Shown here piece after piece: positions 41,274 to 50,203 of a stretch of 64,000 bases of DNA. The notes under the pieces were generated by a model that searched no databases, was not told the DNA's origin, and saw only the letters and a program-made list of their open reading frames with translations. Position numbers and translations under genes: made by a program. This DNA comes from Ferruginibacter sp. (GTDB lineage: Bacteria > Bacteroidota > Bacteroidia > Chitinophagales > Chitinophagaceae), in NCBI GenBank assembly GCA_016786725.1, contig JAEUVU010000003.1, positions 1 to 64,000 on the forward strand, given 5' to 3'. Within the stretch, counting starts at the first letter, position 1. The number at the start of each line of letters is the position of its first letter.

Positions 41274-43841
41274 TCAATCGAGCAGGTACACCGGCAGGTT
41301 TTCTTCTGTTGCGTGTACAATATGATTGGTTTCCATTTCCCTGGCGCCTTCAATAAACGTTTCCATATTGTGTATGGTTTTTATTTCGCCGGTTTCTGTT
41401 AAAGGCAGATATTTTACAAACTCCCCGTTTTTGAAATAATAAAACTGCTTTTCATCTGGGTGCAATGCCACAATATGCACCCATTCGTTATTATACCATT
41501 CAAAAACTTCCGGAGACGATTGTATCGCTTTCAAAACAATCTCAGGTTTGTGTTCTACAATTACCAGCAGCCTTACCGGGTCGTGCACTTCAATCATTTG
41601 CCAGGGCAGGCCGGGCCTCAGGTCGCCATCGCTGCTGTTTGCCACACCAAACAAGCCCATTACATTATGCGGCAGTTTGGTGCCGGCTCCTGCTTTAATA
41701 TTATCAACTCTTGAAAAATAATACTCAAGATTGATACCGCCGCAAACCAAACCAATGGGCCGCATTACTGCCGAAAGAATGGTGCCGTCTGCATCGGTTG
41801 TATGATCATAACTGTTTAAAAAAGCACGCCTGTCTAAAAACAATCCCTTTGTTACCTGCCTTCGTCCAATTATTGCCAGGGTATTGGTACCGTGCCCAAG
41901 TTCGGGCCTGGGTTCAAATAAAGAAACAGAGCGGTTGTGAATAGCTTTACGCACTTGTTCCAGTTCCTGTTTTGTATTGATGGATGCAAACCTCCTGCTT
42001 CTTTCTTTTGCATTGAGGTTTAATGCCGTTTCAAAATTTTGTATGTTGATCAAATGGGCATTTTTATTTTCTGCAGTAAGCACATCTTCATCATAATAAG
42101 CCATTACATCTGCTGCAGTATCATGCATGCTGCCAACAAATTGAGTTGTATCAGGAATTACAATTCCTTTTGCCGCCAGCGCCTCTCTTACCTTTTTATG
42201 ATTTAAAATGTATGCCTGCACCCGTGCATTGGTGGCGCCGGGCCTTCCGCTGCAGGCGCCGCAATCGTGTGCCCCATGGTGGGGATTGTTGGCGCTGCTG
42301 CTGCCATGCGCAACAATGTAAACAATGGAAGCATAGTATTTTACAAGGCCGATACCCCGTAAAAAACCTTCGGCCCTGGTAACCATTTCATCCAGTGTGT
42401 AGCCAATTTGCAAGCCGTTTTCAACATCTTCAATGCTCTTGTTTTCAATGGTAAGTGTGGATTGCTTATCCATGTGCCCGTAAGCATTTGAAATGGCCGG
42501 GCTCATTTTTGGCCTGAACATCATCTGCATTTTTTTTGCAAATGCCCAAAACCCAAAACCAATGCTCAGGAAAAATCCGGACAACATTCCATGCGTATGT
42601 TTTGTATAGATGAGCTCTTCTCTTTTCAGTTCCTGTGCATCGTACTCTTTAATAAGATACTTAGGTGTTACCGGAGCCGGGCAAAGTTTATCATAAAACT
42701 TACTGCCCTGCTGCTGAAAATAAAATTCCACACCAAAAAATCCGGGGGCCCCGAAAGTTTCAGCAGTTTTATCTACAGCTTCAATGTGGCGGCGTATGGA
42801 ATCTTCCCGTTCATCAATACAAAAAATTGCCTGCAGGGTTGGCGGGTTTGCAACAATAGGTACTATTCTTGCCGATCCGTTCATGCGTAACTCCCTTCTT
42901 TCATCACAAAGCAATATGCCTTTCAATACCGAATCGTAATAACTCCATTCAAAAGCATCCTGCCACAATTCAATTACTTCTGCCAGTTCTGTTTTAATAA
43001 CACCGGCAAACAGGTCAACAGGCGGTTCAATTACACGGGTAGCAAGCGGCTGCCAGTTTTTTTCAAGCGTTTGATTTAATACATCCAGCTCCAGCAGCAA
43101 CTCAAACTCCAGCAGTTCTTTAAGGGTTATCTGTTTATGATCGAGCAGTGTTTGCGGGTTATCTTCTACAGCGCTTACAAAACCGCTCCAGCCATGGTGT
43201 GCAAATTGCTGATCAAAAAGGTACTGCTCAAAGTAGTCTTCTTTGCCAACAATTCTTTTCAGCAGTTCTGTAATGGAATAATTGCCCGACAAAAATTTCT
43301 CTCTTACTGCTTTTGTTTTAAAGAAACTTACAAAACTGTTTTTTTCCATCTCTTTCAGGCTGTCAGTAAAAGGTTTATTAACAACAGGAAAGCTTTCAAT
43401 GGCAATCCCCTGGTCTAAAAAAGCACAAAGAATGCGGAAGAGTAATGGGTGAACTTTGTTATCAAGATCAATATGGTAAATCTCTTTCCAGTAACTGCGC
43501 AATTGGCCTATCCGGGGATGATTGATGGTGTAATATTCCTGGTTGATGAGTTTTTCTTTCCAGGTTTCGCTTGTTGCTTTTTCTTTTTTATTGGCAATCA
43601 CCATTTCCAGGATGTCTTTTCTTATCCTGCCGGTTTTATACATCTCCCTGTATTCAGGCAGCTGCAGGTGCGTTTGAAGCCCGAAAATTTTTGATGCTTT
43701 AAAAATGGCGTCATAAAATTTCATGTGCTGAAAAGCGTGCAAAGAATTATGATGGATAAAATCCTTCAATGCCTGCTGCGAGGGTAAAAAGTGTTTCAGT
43801 TCATGAGTTACATGGGCTTCGTTAAAAGGATGATTGCTCAT
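41274..43841 (-). CDS. dabA: DabA, inorganic carbon uptake subunit (DUF2309)
   Basis: 855 residues. DabA is a cytoplasmic, membrane-associated protein with a beta-carbonic-anhydrase-like zinc site that turns CO2 into bicarbonate vectorially. The four site residues are visible with the spacing of characterised DabA: Cys341-x-Asp343 in FCIDERE, and His512 with Cys527 in AHGSSSANNPHHGAHDCGAC. Upstream on the same strand are a separate carbonic anhydrase and a SulP transporter. An RNA hairpin just before its start could attenuate read-through from them. Confidence 0.93.
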   Translation of the reverse strand: MSNHPFNEAHVTHELKHFLPSQQALKDFIHHNSLHAFQHMKFYDAIFKASKIFGLQTHLQLPEYREMYKTGRIRKDILEMVIANKKEKATSETWKEKLINQEYYTINHPRIGQLRSYWKEIYHIDLDNKVHPLLFRILCAFLDQGIAIESFPVVNKPFTDSLKEMEKNSFVSFFKTKAVREKFLSGNYSITELLKRIVGKEDYFEQYLFDQQFAHHGWSGFVSAVEDNPQTLLDHKQITLKELLEFELLLELDVLNQTLEKNWQPLATRVIEPPVDLFAGVIKTELAEVIELWQDAFEWSYYDSVLKGILLCDERRELRMNGSARIVPIVANPPTLQAIFCIDEREDSIRRHIEAVDKTAETFGAPGFFGVEFYFQQQGSKFYDKLCPAPVTPKYLIKEYDAQELKREELIYTKHTHGMLSGFFLSIGFGFWAFAKKMQMMFRPKMSPAISNAYGHMDKQSTLTIENKSIEDVENGLQIGYTLDEMVTRAEGFLRGIGLVKYYASIVYIVAHGSSSANNPHHGAHDCGACSGRPGATNARVQAYILNHKKVREALAAKGIVIPDTTQFVGSMHDTAADVMAYYDEDVLTAENKNAHLINIQNFETALNLNAKERSRRFASINTKQELEQVRKAIHNRSVSLFEPRPELGHGTNTLAIIGRRQVTKGLFLDRRAFLNSYDHTTDADGTILSAVMRPIGLVCGGINLEYYFSRVDNIKAGAGTKLPHNVMGLFGVANSSDGDLRPGLPWQMIEVHDPVRLLVIVEHKPEIVLKAIQSSPEVFEWYNNEWVHIVALHPDEKQFYYFKNGEFVKYLPLTETGEIKTIHNMETFIEGAREMETNHIVHATEENLPVYLLD

Positions 43842-43853
43842 AAAAATAAAATC

Positions 43854-43876
43854 GGGCCGGAGAAAACCTCCGGCCC
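43854..43876 (-). terminator. strong hairpin between the carbonic anhydrase gene and dabA
   Basis: GGGCCGGAG-GTTTT-CTCCGGCCC on the minus strand is followed by GATTTTATTTTT, then the dabA ATG. It has terminator form but lies inside a run of co-directional genes, so it may be a partial terminator or attenuator. Confidence 0.75.
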
Positions 43877-43886
43877 TGTTTAAAAA

Positions 43887-44576
43887 TTAATGCCTTAGTT
43901 CTGCCAGGCTGAATTTGGGATTCTTTTCATCTTTTATGTATGAAACATCTTTATAAAATTCCACCTTTCCGGTATCTATATTATACATGGCACCAACAAT
44001 TCCAATTTCTCCCTTGTTCAGCATTTCCTCTAAGATAAAGCTGCGTTCAATAATGCTTTTCACGCTGCGTTTTACATTGATGGTTGCCACGTTTTCTACA
44101 AATTTTCCGTTTTTCGAATTCCTTTTATCGGCTGCAGTTGTTTCTGATTCTGCATAAACCGCAGGCTGTAGTTTTGATAACAACTCTGTAAGGTTTCCCA
44201 TCTCCACATGATCGCAGGCGCCTTTTACTGCTCCGCATTTGGTATGCCCCAGAACAACAATCAGTTTTGATCCGGCAACTTTGCAGGCAAATTCCATACT
44301 GCCTAAAATGTCTGTATTAACGATATTACCGGCAATACGAACGCTGAAAACATCGCCAAGCCCCTGATCAAAAATTAATTCAGTAGATGTACGGCTGTCT
44401 ATGCAACTGAGTATTACGGCAAATGGCCATTGCCCGTCACGGGTGGCATTAACCTGTTCTAATAGATCCCGTTGGGCTTTTAAGTTTTTAACAAATCTTC
44501 CGTTCCCTTCCTGCAGAATCTCCAGTGCCGTCCGGGGGGTTAAGCTTGTTTGTGTTTCTTTTGTATGAACCCTCAT
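43887..44576 (-). CDS. beta-class carbonic anhydrase
   Basis: 229 residues. The zinc ligands are Cys58 and Asp60 in LSCIDSRTS with Arg62, then His111 and Cys114 in GHTKCGAVKGA. It interconverts CO2 and bicarbonate. No signal peptide is present, so it is cytoplasmic. It sits 36 bp downstream of the SulP transporter and 45 bp upstream of dabA, giving a compact carbon-handling group. Confidence 0.94.
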   Translation of the reverse strand: MRVHTKETQTSLTPRTALEILQEGNGRFVKNLKAQRDLLEQVNATRDGQWPFAVILSCIDSRTSTELIFDQGLGDVFSVRIAGNIVNTDILGSMEFACKVAGSKLIVVLGHTKCGAVKGACDHVEMGNLTELLSKLQPAVYAESETTAADKRNSKNGKFVENVATINVKRSVKSIIERSFILEEMLNKGEIGIVGAMYNIDTGKVEFYKDVSYIKDEKNPKFSLAELRH

Positions 44577-44612
44577 GATTTTATATTTTTTTTTTGATTA
44601 ACTAATGTTTGT

Positions 44613-46232
44613 TTAGTGTGATGATTGTACACTTTGTGTATTATCAATTTTATAGGCTTCTTTAAAACCTATCAGCTCAAGCTTTATGTTTTTTAATGGT
44701 ACTTTAATATCCCTGAATTCTTTTATCAGCTCCAAAACATCATAATCTATATACCTGGTATTGGTTGCATCAATTACTACCGATGCATTTTCGGGCATAT
44801 GGTCTAATGTCTGGCGTATGGCTGCTTTATTTAAAAATGATACTTCTTCTGAAAGTTTGATAGTTATGGTATCTCCTTGATGATGTTTTTCAGAATGAAA
44901 AAAGTAAGAGTTCTTAAGGTTGCCATGTAAAATAGCGCCAATGGCTGCAATGATGCCGGCCAGTACGCCTATGATAAGCCCTTTACCGCTTAATGCAGGT
45001 ATAATGGCAAACAGGTCAACAGCAATAATAACCAGTACGGTAACAATAAAAGGAATGAACTGGTATTTTCCTGCCTTCCAAAAACCTTTAAATACGGATG
45101 GTTTGGCCAGCTTCCAGCCGGTTAAAATCAGTATAGCCGCCAGCGCCCCTTTGGGGATCATGTTCAGTATGCCGGGAATTAATATTACAGTAACCAGTAA
45201 AAGAGTTGCATGAAAAATTGCAGAAAGTTTTGTTTTGGCTCCTGCATTTACATTGGCGCTGCTCCTTACAATTACACTGGTTATTGGCAAGCCGCCGATT
45301 AAGCCCGACAAAGCATTACCGGTACCTTGTGCCATTAATTCCCTGTTGGTGTTGGTTATCCTTCTTTCGGGATCCAGGTTATCTATTGCTTCAATGCTTA
45401 GCAGTGTTTCCAGCGAAGCAATTATGGCAATGATAAAACCATACATGATAACTGTGCCATTTGCAAAACCGCTCAAATCGGGCAACGTGAAAAACCCAAA
45501 AAACTCACCCGCAGATTTTGCTATTGGCAATACTATCAGGTGCGATTCTTCTACGATCTGCAGGTTGCTGCCTGCCGCAATCCAGATCTGATTAAGTACA
45601 ATAGCAAATACTACCGCAACCAATGCACTGGGTACATAAGGCAGTTTTTTCTTTAAAGGAGATTTATCCCACAACACCATTATTATTATTGCCAGCAATG
45701 AAATGATTACTACCCCCACTTCTATTTTTTGTAAGGGAACCAGCAGTTCATGCCAGTCACCGCCTTCAAAAGGTATTATATCTATCAGGTGGCCCGATTC
45801 GTCTTTATCCCTGCCAAATACATGCGGTATCTGCTTTGCAATAATTAATATACCAATACTGGTGAGTAAACCTTTAATTACGCTGGATGGAATATAATTT
45901 GCAATTCCACCAAGCTTTAATGCACCTAATGCTATCTGTATCAACCCAGCCAGCACAACTGCACATAAAAAAAGGCTATAGCTTTCTAACCCGCCTAAGG
46001 CTATAATGGCGCCCGATACCAGGGTTGCCAGCCCTGCCGCAGGGCCGCTTACACTTAATGGTGAATTACTTAAAGAGCCAACCACAATGCCGCCAATAAT
46101 ACCAGCAATTAAACCGCTAAAAGGCGTGGCGCCGCTGGCAACGGCAATAGCTATACACAATGGCAGCGCCACCAAAAAAACCACCAGGCCGGCGGGCAGA
46201 TCCGATTTCAAATGTTTCGTAGTTAATTTCAT
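44613..46232 (-). CDS. SulP-family anion transporter (probable bicarbonate uptake)
   Basis: 539 residues. SulP core of about 12 to 14 helices, with DLPAGLVVFLVALPLCIAIA at the start, SNSPLSVSGPAAGLA, and ELMAQGTGNALSGLIGGLP. A C-terminal STAS domain (about 440-530) contains IDATNTRYIDYDVLELI. SulP proteins carry sulfate, bicarbonate or other anions. The neighbouring carbonic anhydrase and DabA favour bicarbonate here. Confidence 0.9.
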   Translation of the reverse strand: MKLTTKHLKSDLPAGLVVFLVALPLCIAIAVASGATPFSGLIAGIIGGIVVGSLSNSPLSVSGPAAGLATLVSGAIIALGGLESYSLFLCAVVLAGLIQIALGALKLGGIANYIPSSVIKGLLTSIGILIIAKQIPHVFGRDKDESGHLIDIIPFEGGDWHELLVPLQKIEVGVVIISLLAIIIMVLWDKSPLKKKLPYVPSALVAVVFAIVLNQIWIAAGSNLQIVEESHLIVLPIAKSAGEFFGFFTLPDLSGFANGTVIMYGFIIAIIASLETLLSIEAIDNLDPERRITNTNRELMAQGTGNALSGLIGGLPITSVIVRSSANVNAGAKTKLSAIFHATLLLVTVILIPGILNMIPKGALAAILILTGWKLAKPSVFKGFWKAGKYQFIPFIVTVLVIIAVDLFAIIPALSGKGLIIGVLAGIIAAIGAILHGNLKNSYFFHSEKHHQGDTITIKLSEEVSFLNKAAIRQTLDHMPENASVVIDATNTRYIDYDVLELIKEFRDIKVPLKNIKLELIGFKEAYKIDNTQSVQSSH

Positions 46233-46378
46233 CTGTATTTTCTTGTTTTAATAATAATGTGCTGACCTTTCCCTTCAGAAAAGTTTTATGGATTTCAACA
46301 ATATCTCCTGCAAATGGAAATACTGTTTTAATAAAAATAAAGGAGGCCCGGTGACGGGTTTAGAAACCAGGGAGCTAA

Positions 46379-46759
46379 TTAAGCGTTTGGCGGAGGAACC
46401 AGCAATTCGCCATGAAATGCAATGTAAGTGTCTGCATTTTCGCATTTATGATACTGGGTAGCTACAGAAAAGAAAAAATAAGTTCTGTGATTGCTATGTA
46501 TATATTCTTCTGATAAAGAAGTGCTGTTAGGTGCTTTTTCTTCTGCGTTGTTGCCAAATGGATTTGATGATTCTTCTTCGGTACCGTTTAGGGGGCTGGA
46601 AGCCTTTTCCATTTTCTGCTGCTTGGCAAGCTCCTGCTGAACTTCATAAACAAATGGGGTGCTGACCGTAAGCCAGAGCAAAGCAAGTACCATAACAACA
46701 GCAGATGCAAGCTGGGTAACACTATATATTTTACGGTTTTTCTTCATGAGAGCTGGCAA
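46379..46759 (-). CDS. hypothetical single-pass membrane protein, 126 aa
   Basis: The N-terminus is basic (MPALMKKNRKIYS), followed by a single hydrophobic segment (LASAVVMVLALLWLTVSTPFVY), an acidic N/S-rich linker and a C-terminal block containing VATQYHKCENADTY. The second ATG (MKKNRK) is an alternative start. It is upstream of the SulP gene on the same strand, 146 bp away. No function recognised. Confidence 0.6.
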   Translation of the reverse strand: MPALMKKNRKIYSVTQLASAVVMVLALLWLTVSTPFVYEVQQELAKQQKMEKASSPLNGTEEESSNPFGNNAEEKAPNSTSLSEEYIHSNHRTYFFFSVATQYHKCENADTYIAFHGELLVPPPNA

Positions 46760-46878
46760 GATAGTGATTTGCTTTTTTTTAAAAAAATTTTACCGAAAGG
46801 AAACCGCTTTGTACAGTAGAAATGACAGTATGGTAACAATTGTTTTAAAATACAAGTTTGCCATTTTACCAATGCTTA

Positions 46879-47634
46879 TCACTTAGCCTTAAACTTACTG
46901 ATAGCGTTTTTTGTAAATTCACTCAGCACAAGTTTACCACTTATACCTGCCCTTTCTTTTAACAATTCATCCCAATGTTCGGTTCCCTTCCAGAATATTT
47001 TTTTCATTTCGGCCATGGCGGCCGGGTTGGAGTGAGCCAGTGTATTGGCTAATTTATAAACTGCTTCATCCATATTTTCTGTGCTTTCATGCAACTCAGC
47101 AAAAAGCCCTTTACGTTTTGCCCAGTCGCTGCTGCGCCAGCTTGTTGCATCAATAGACAAAGCGCTGAATGCTGCCGTGCCAATTTTTCTCTCTACCGCC
47201 GGGCCCACAACAAAGGGGCCGATACCAACAGCCAGTTCGCTCAGTTTTACCTCTGCCTTATCACTTGCAATGGCATAATCAACAGCGCTTGCCACGCCAA
47301 CGCCGCCACCAACACATTTGCCCTGTATGCGGCCAATGATGAATTTAGGGCACTTGCGCATGGCATTGATAACATTGGCAAAGCCGCTGAAAAATTTTAA
47401 TCCTTCGGCTTCATTTGTAATTGAGATCAGTTCATCAAAACTGGCGCCCGAGCAAAATGTTTTTTCTCCTGCGCTTTTTAGTATGATCACTTTTGTATCA
47501 TCGTGCGTTCCGGCAAAATGAATTTCGTGGGCAAGCTCTTCTAAAATTTTCCCGGGGAGACTATTGCTTTGCGGATGAAAAAATTCGATGGTATTGATGC
47601 CGTGTTCAATATGGCTTTTTACGTATGCTTCCAT
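46879..47634 (-). CDS. enoyl-CoA hydratase/isomerase family protein
   Basis: 251-residue crotonase-fold protein. The oxyanion-hole blocks are FCSGASFDELI and IQGKCVGGGVGVASAVDYAIAS, and the region around LSELAVGIGPFVVGP corresponds to the catalytic segment. The glutamate expected for hydratases is not clearly aligned by eye, so hydratase versus isomerase cannot be decided. Probably cytoplasmic acyl-CoA metabolism. Confidence 0.87.
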   Translation of the reverse strand: MEAYVKSHIEHGINTIEFFHPQSNSLPGKILEELAHEIHFAGTHDDTKVIILKSAGEKTFCSGASFDELISITNEAEGLKFFSGFANVINAMRKCPKFIIGRIQGKCVGGGVGVASAVDYAIASDKAEVKLSELAVGIGPFVVGPAVERKIGTAAFSALSIDATSWRSSDWAKRKGLFAELHESTENMDEAVYKLANTLAHSNPAAMAEMKKIFWKGTEHWDELLKERAGISGKLVLSEFTKNAISKFKAK

Positions 47635-47651
47635 GCAATAAATATTTGTAC

Positions 47652-47659
47652 TAAAGATA
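47652..47659 (-). promoter_or_regulatory. -7 box of the crotonase gene (TATCTTTA)
   Basis: TATCTTTA on the minus strand with the ATG at 47634 following 17 nt later. Confidence 0.4.
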
Positions 47660-47678
47660 CAGCTATCTTTTTTTTACT

Positions 47679-48175
47679 TTATTGCTTAAGCCAGGCATTT
47701 ATTTCGGCCAGCATATTTTCGAGTTCGGTTTTATTGTAACTGCTCACATAAATAAACGACCAGGGAAATTTATCTACATTATTGGTCCAGTCAACATAAC
47801 CGGTAACTGAAACATCCTTTATACCTGCACCACATTTAATATAAAATGTTTTAACCGGTGCTGTATAATCCTGCTGATCATAATCAACGATCTGTTGTGA
47901 TGCTGCCGGGTCTATCGAATTTTTTTTGATCTCGTACAAAGAAAAAGAACGGGTAAGAGAATCACCTGATTCCATCCAGACTTTTAATTGATTATTTTCT
48001 AACTGGTAGTAAAATGTTGTGATGGTTATACTCTTGGTTTGCGGATCAACCCGTTTAACAGGAGTTGTCTTTTTGCGTTAATTGTAAAAACCTGGTTACC
48101 GCAATTAATTGTGTATTGGGCCTTAGCCAATACAACAATACCTGCTGCAAAAAGCAGGCAAATTATTTTTCTCAT
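47679..48175 (-). pseudogene. small secreted protein gene broken by a frameshift
   Basis: From the ATG at 48175 the frame encodes MRKIICLLFAAGIVVLAKAQ, a good signal peptide, then YTINCGNQVFTINAK before it derails and stops. In the next frame the protein continues KTTPVKRVDPQTKSITITTF through to the ATG at 47975 and on to AEINAWLKQ. Adding one A to the 5-base run at 48070-48074 joins both parts into a 165-residue protein. Either the gene is decaying or the run was misread. It lies just before the response regulator gene. Unknown family. Confidence 0.65.
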
Positions 48176-48200
48176 GCTTGAACTTGTTTAATAAATTTCG

Positions 48201-48956
48201 TTACTGTAAAGTGCCCAGAAAGGAAGCAAAATCATTTTTCCTTTCCCTGGCGATAGAAATGGTTTGTTTGTTCTGTAAGGTGGCTTCGCTGCCATCAGGA
48301 GAAATAGCTGCTATGTAATTTATGTTTACCAGATAACTTCTGTGTGTGCGAAAAAATCCTTCATCAACAGTAAGCTGAGTTTCGTAATCCTTTATGTTTT
48401 TACTTACAAGTATTTTGTTACCATCTTTTAAAAAGATGTTCACGTAACTTCCTTCAGCTTTTAAATGGGTAATGTCTTTCACATCAATAAATAAACTTCC
48501 TTCACTTACCGGTACAACAATCTTTTTTATTTTCTTTTCTTCAAGATTGGCTTTTAAAGTTTCAAGCCTTTCTTTTATCAGCGAACTTCCTCGCAGTTTT
48601 TCAGCCTTCTCAACAGCATTTACCAACTGATCAATCTGTAATGGTTTTAATAAATAATCTACAGCGCTCACCTGGAAAGCTTTCAATGCAAACTCGCTGT
48701 AGGCTGTAACAAAAATCACTTCAAAATTTATCTCATCAAAAAACTCCAGCAGCTGAAAGCCGTTGTAGCCCGGCATTTCAATATCTAAAAAAACAATATC
48801 AGGATTTTCTTTCTGTATCAACTTCACCCCTTGTACAACATCCGGTGCCGTGCCAACAATTGAAACTGCGGGGCAATAATCTGCAATAAAAGACTCCAGT
48901 ATTCTTCTTGCTTTTGCCTCATCGTCTATTATTACTGCTTTAAGCATATTCAACAT
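48201..48956 (-). CDS. LytTR-type response regulator (locus A)
   Basis: 251 residues. Receiver domain (about 5-120) with the acidic pair DD at 11-12, phospho-acceptor Asp58 in VFLDIEMPG, VTAYSEFA and the conserved KP in YLLKPLQ. The LytTR DNA-binding domain (about 145-250) contains HLKAEGSYVNIFLKDG and FFRTHRSYLVNINYI. It should bind paired direct repeats about 21 bp apart; such repeats occur upstream of the next two genes. The likely partner kinase is at 52902. The second ATG (MLKAVIIDDE) may be the start. Confidence 0.93.
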   Translation of the reverse strand: MLNMLKAVIIDDEAKARRILESFIADYCPAVSIVGTAPDVVQGVKLIQKENPDIVFLDIEMPGYNGFQLLEFFDEINFEVIFVTAYSEFALKAFQVSAVDYLLKPLQIDQLVNAVEKAEKLRGSSLIKERLETLKANLEEKKIKKIVVPVSEGSLFIDVKDITHLKAEGSYVNIFLKDGNKILVSKNIKDYETQLTVDEGFFRTHRSYLVNINYIAAISPDGSEATLQNKQTISIARERKNDFASFLGTLQ

Positions 48957-49021
48957 TTTTTAAAAGCAAGCCGGCCTAAACGGCTGGCTTGCTTGTTATA
49001 TGAAGATAAGGTTTGTATCAT

Positions 49022-50023
49022 TTATTTTACCCCGCAGGAAGGGGCAAAAGTATTGCCGCATTGAAAATAAACCTTGTTCACTTCTGAATCAAAACCACTG
49101 CCGTTGTAGTTGAACACCACATTTGCAAATCCGGTAAATACTTCGCCGGTAGCCTTGCCCTTATACACAACCCGCACTTTTAACCAGCGGTTAATGGGGG
49201 TACCGTAGCTGTTTTTATCAATATTATAGGAGTTGCTGATCACCTGTACCTTGTACACATCCTCAATAACATTTTGCGAAGTTACCAGTATGCCTTTTTT
49301 TATGGTGGCTTCCAGGTTCTTGTCGTTCATGCCGGCTGTATTTGCCAGGCGATAGATCTGCGACGTGAGTAATTTTTCTTTTGCAGGTATTTTTAATTTT
49401 AAAATACCCTCAGCAACCGATTGATAATCTCCACCCGGCATACGGTATTCGCCTTTGGTGCGGTAAACCAGTTCGTACTTTATATTCAGCACAGCTCCCG
49501 CCGTTACTTTATTATCAATTTTGCTTAACAAAAATCTTAAGAGGCTTTCACCATAAAAACCGTTATTGCCGCAACCATAACTGTTGAATTCGTCAAACTT
49601 ATCAACCATTGAAAAACCCGAGCAGGAAAATACGTTGTTGGTTTTCCAGAAATTATCCAGCCCCGGAATTTGCACCTGGTCGTAATTAGGCAGGATACCA
49701 TTGCTGCTGTAAAAATTATTCTTTGCATGGATATACATATCATTGATGGTAACGGCAACACCTTCGCAACTCAGCCTCAGGTCGAGCCTGTTGCCTTTGT
49801 CTTTGGGTAAACTGGCATCATCCATATAAGCCCTGAACCAGAAATCGTTACCTAATTCCAGTTCTGTAGTAGCATCGGCGTCAGACTCATCCAGGCGGCT
49901 TTGCAGCCAGTTATCATAGAATACTACTTTTTTGTTGTGCGCTTTTTGCCAGTCGGTTAGCTGTGCCTGCGTGTTATTAAATGCCAGGCAGGTTATTGCT
50001 GCCGATAAGATCATTTTTTTCAT
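49022..50023 (-). CDS. hypothetical secreted protein, 333 aa
   Basis: Signal peptide MKKMILSAAITCLAFNNTQA then QLTD. The mature part is beta-rich, with four or more cysteines (CEG, SCSGF, YGCGNNG, QCGNTFAPSCG) that could form disulfides. No family recognised. It is located between the T9SS protein and the LytTR regulator, preceded by paired TTTGTGAACGG repeats, so it is probably a target of that regulator. Confidence 0.75.
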   Translation of the reverse strand: MKKMILSAAITCLAFNNTQAQLTDWQKAHNKKVVFYDNWLQSRLDESDADATTELELGNDFWFRAYMDDASLPKDKGNRLDLRLSCEGVAVTINDMYIHAKNNFYSSNGILPNYDQVQIPGLDNFWKTNNVFSCSGFSMVDKFDEFNSYGCGNNGFYGESLLRFLLSKIDNKVTAGAVLNIKYELVYRTKGEYRMPGGDYQSVAEGILKLKIPAKEKLLTSQIYRLANTAGMNDKNLEATIKKGILVTSQNVIEDVYKVQVISNSYNIDKNSYGTPINRWLKVRVVYKGKATGEVFTGFANVVFNYNGSGFDSEVNKVYFQCGNTFAPSCGVK

Positions 50024-50060
50024 TTTGTTTAATTTTTTATTGGTTTGTTTTTTTATAACA

Positions 50061-50068
50061 CAAAGATG
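50061..50068 (-). promoter_or_regulatory. -7-like box of the 333-aa secreted protein gene (CATCTTTG)
   Basis: CATCTTTG on the minus strand matches TAnnTTTG at seven of eight positions and starts 30 bp downstream of the paired operator repeats. Confidence 0.4.
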
Positions 50069-50097
50069 TTACAACGCTAAGCCTGTTTCAAATGGAG

Positions 50098-50129
50098 TTT
50101 GTGAACGGATTTTATGGATTTGTGAACGG
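50098..50129 (-). promoter_or_regulatory. putative LytTR operator: two TTTGTGAACGG repeats, 21-bp phase
   Basis: TTTGTGAACGG occurs identically at 50098-50108 and 50119-50129 (plus-strand reading; CCGTTCACAAA toward the gene). The 21-bp start-to-start distance is two helical turns, as in characterised LytTR sites. Confidence 0.65.
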
Positions 50130-50151
50130 GTTTAATGTGCTGAGCCTGCAA

Positions 50152-50180
50152 TAAAAAGGGCCTCTCCAAGGAGAAGCCCT
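50152..50180 (-). terminator. rho-independent terminator of the T9SS protein gene
   Basis: On the minus strand GGGCTTCTCC / GGAGAGGCCC forms a hairpin followed by TTTTTATT. Confidence 0.75.
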
Positions 50181-50203
50181 GTTGCCGAACTCTCCGGTTT
50201 TTT

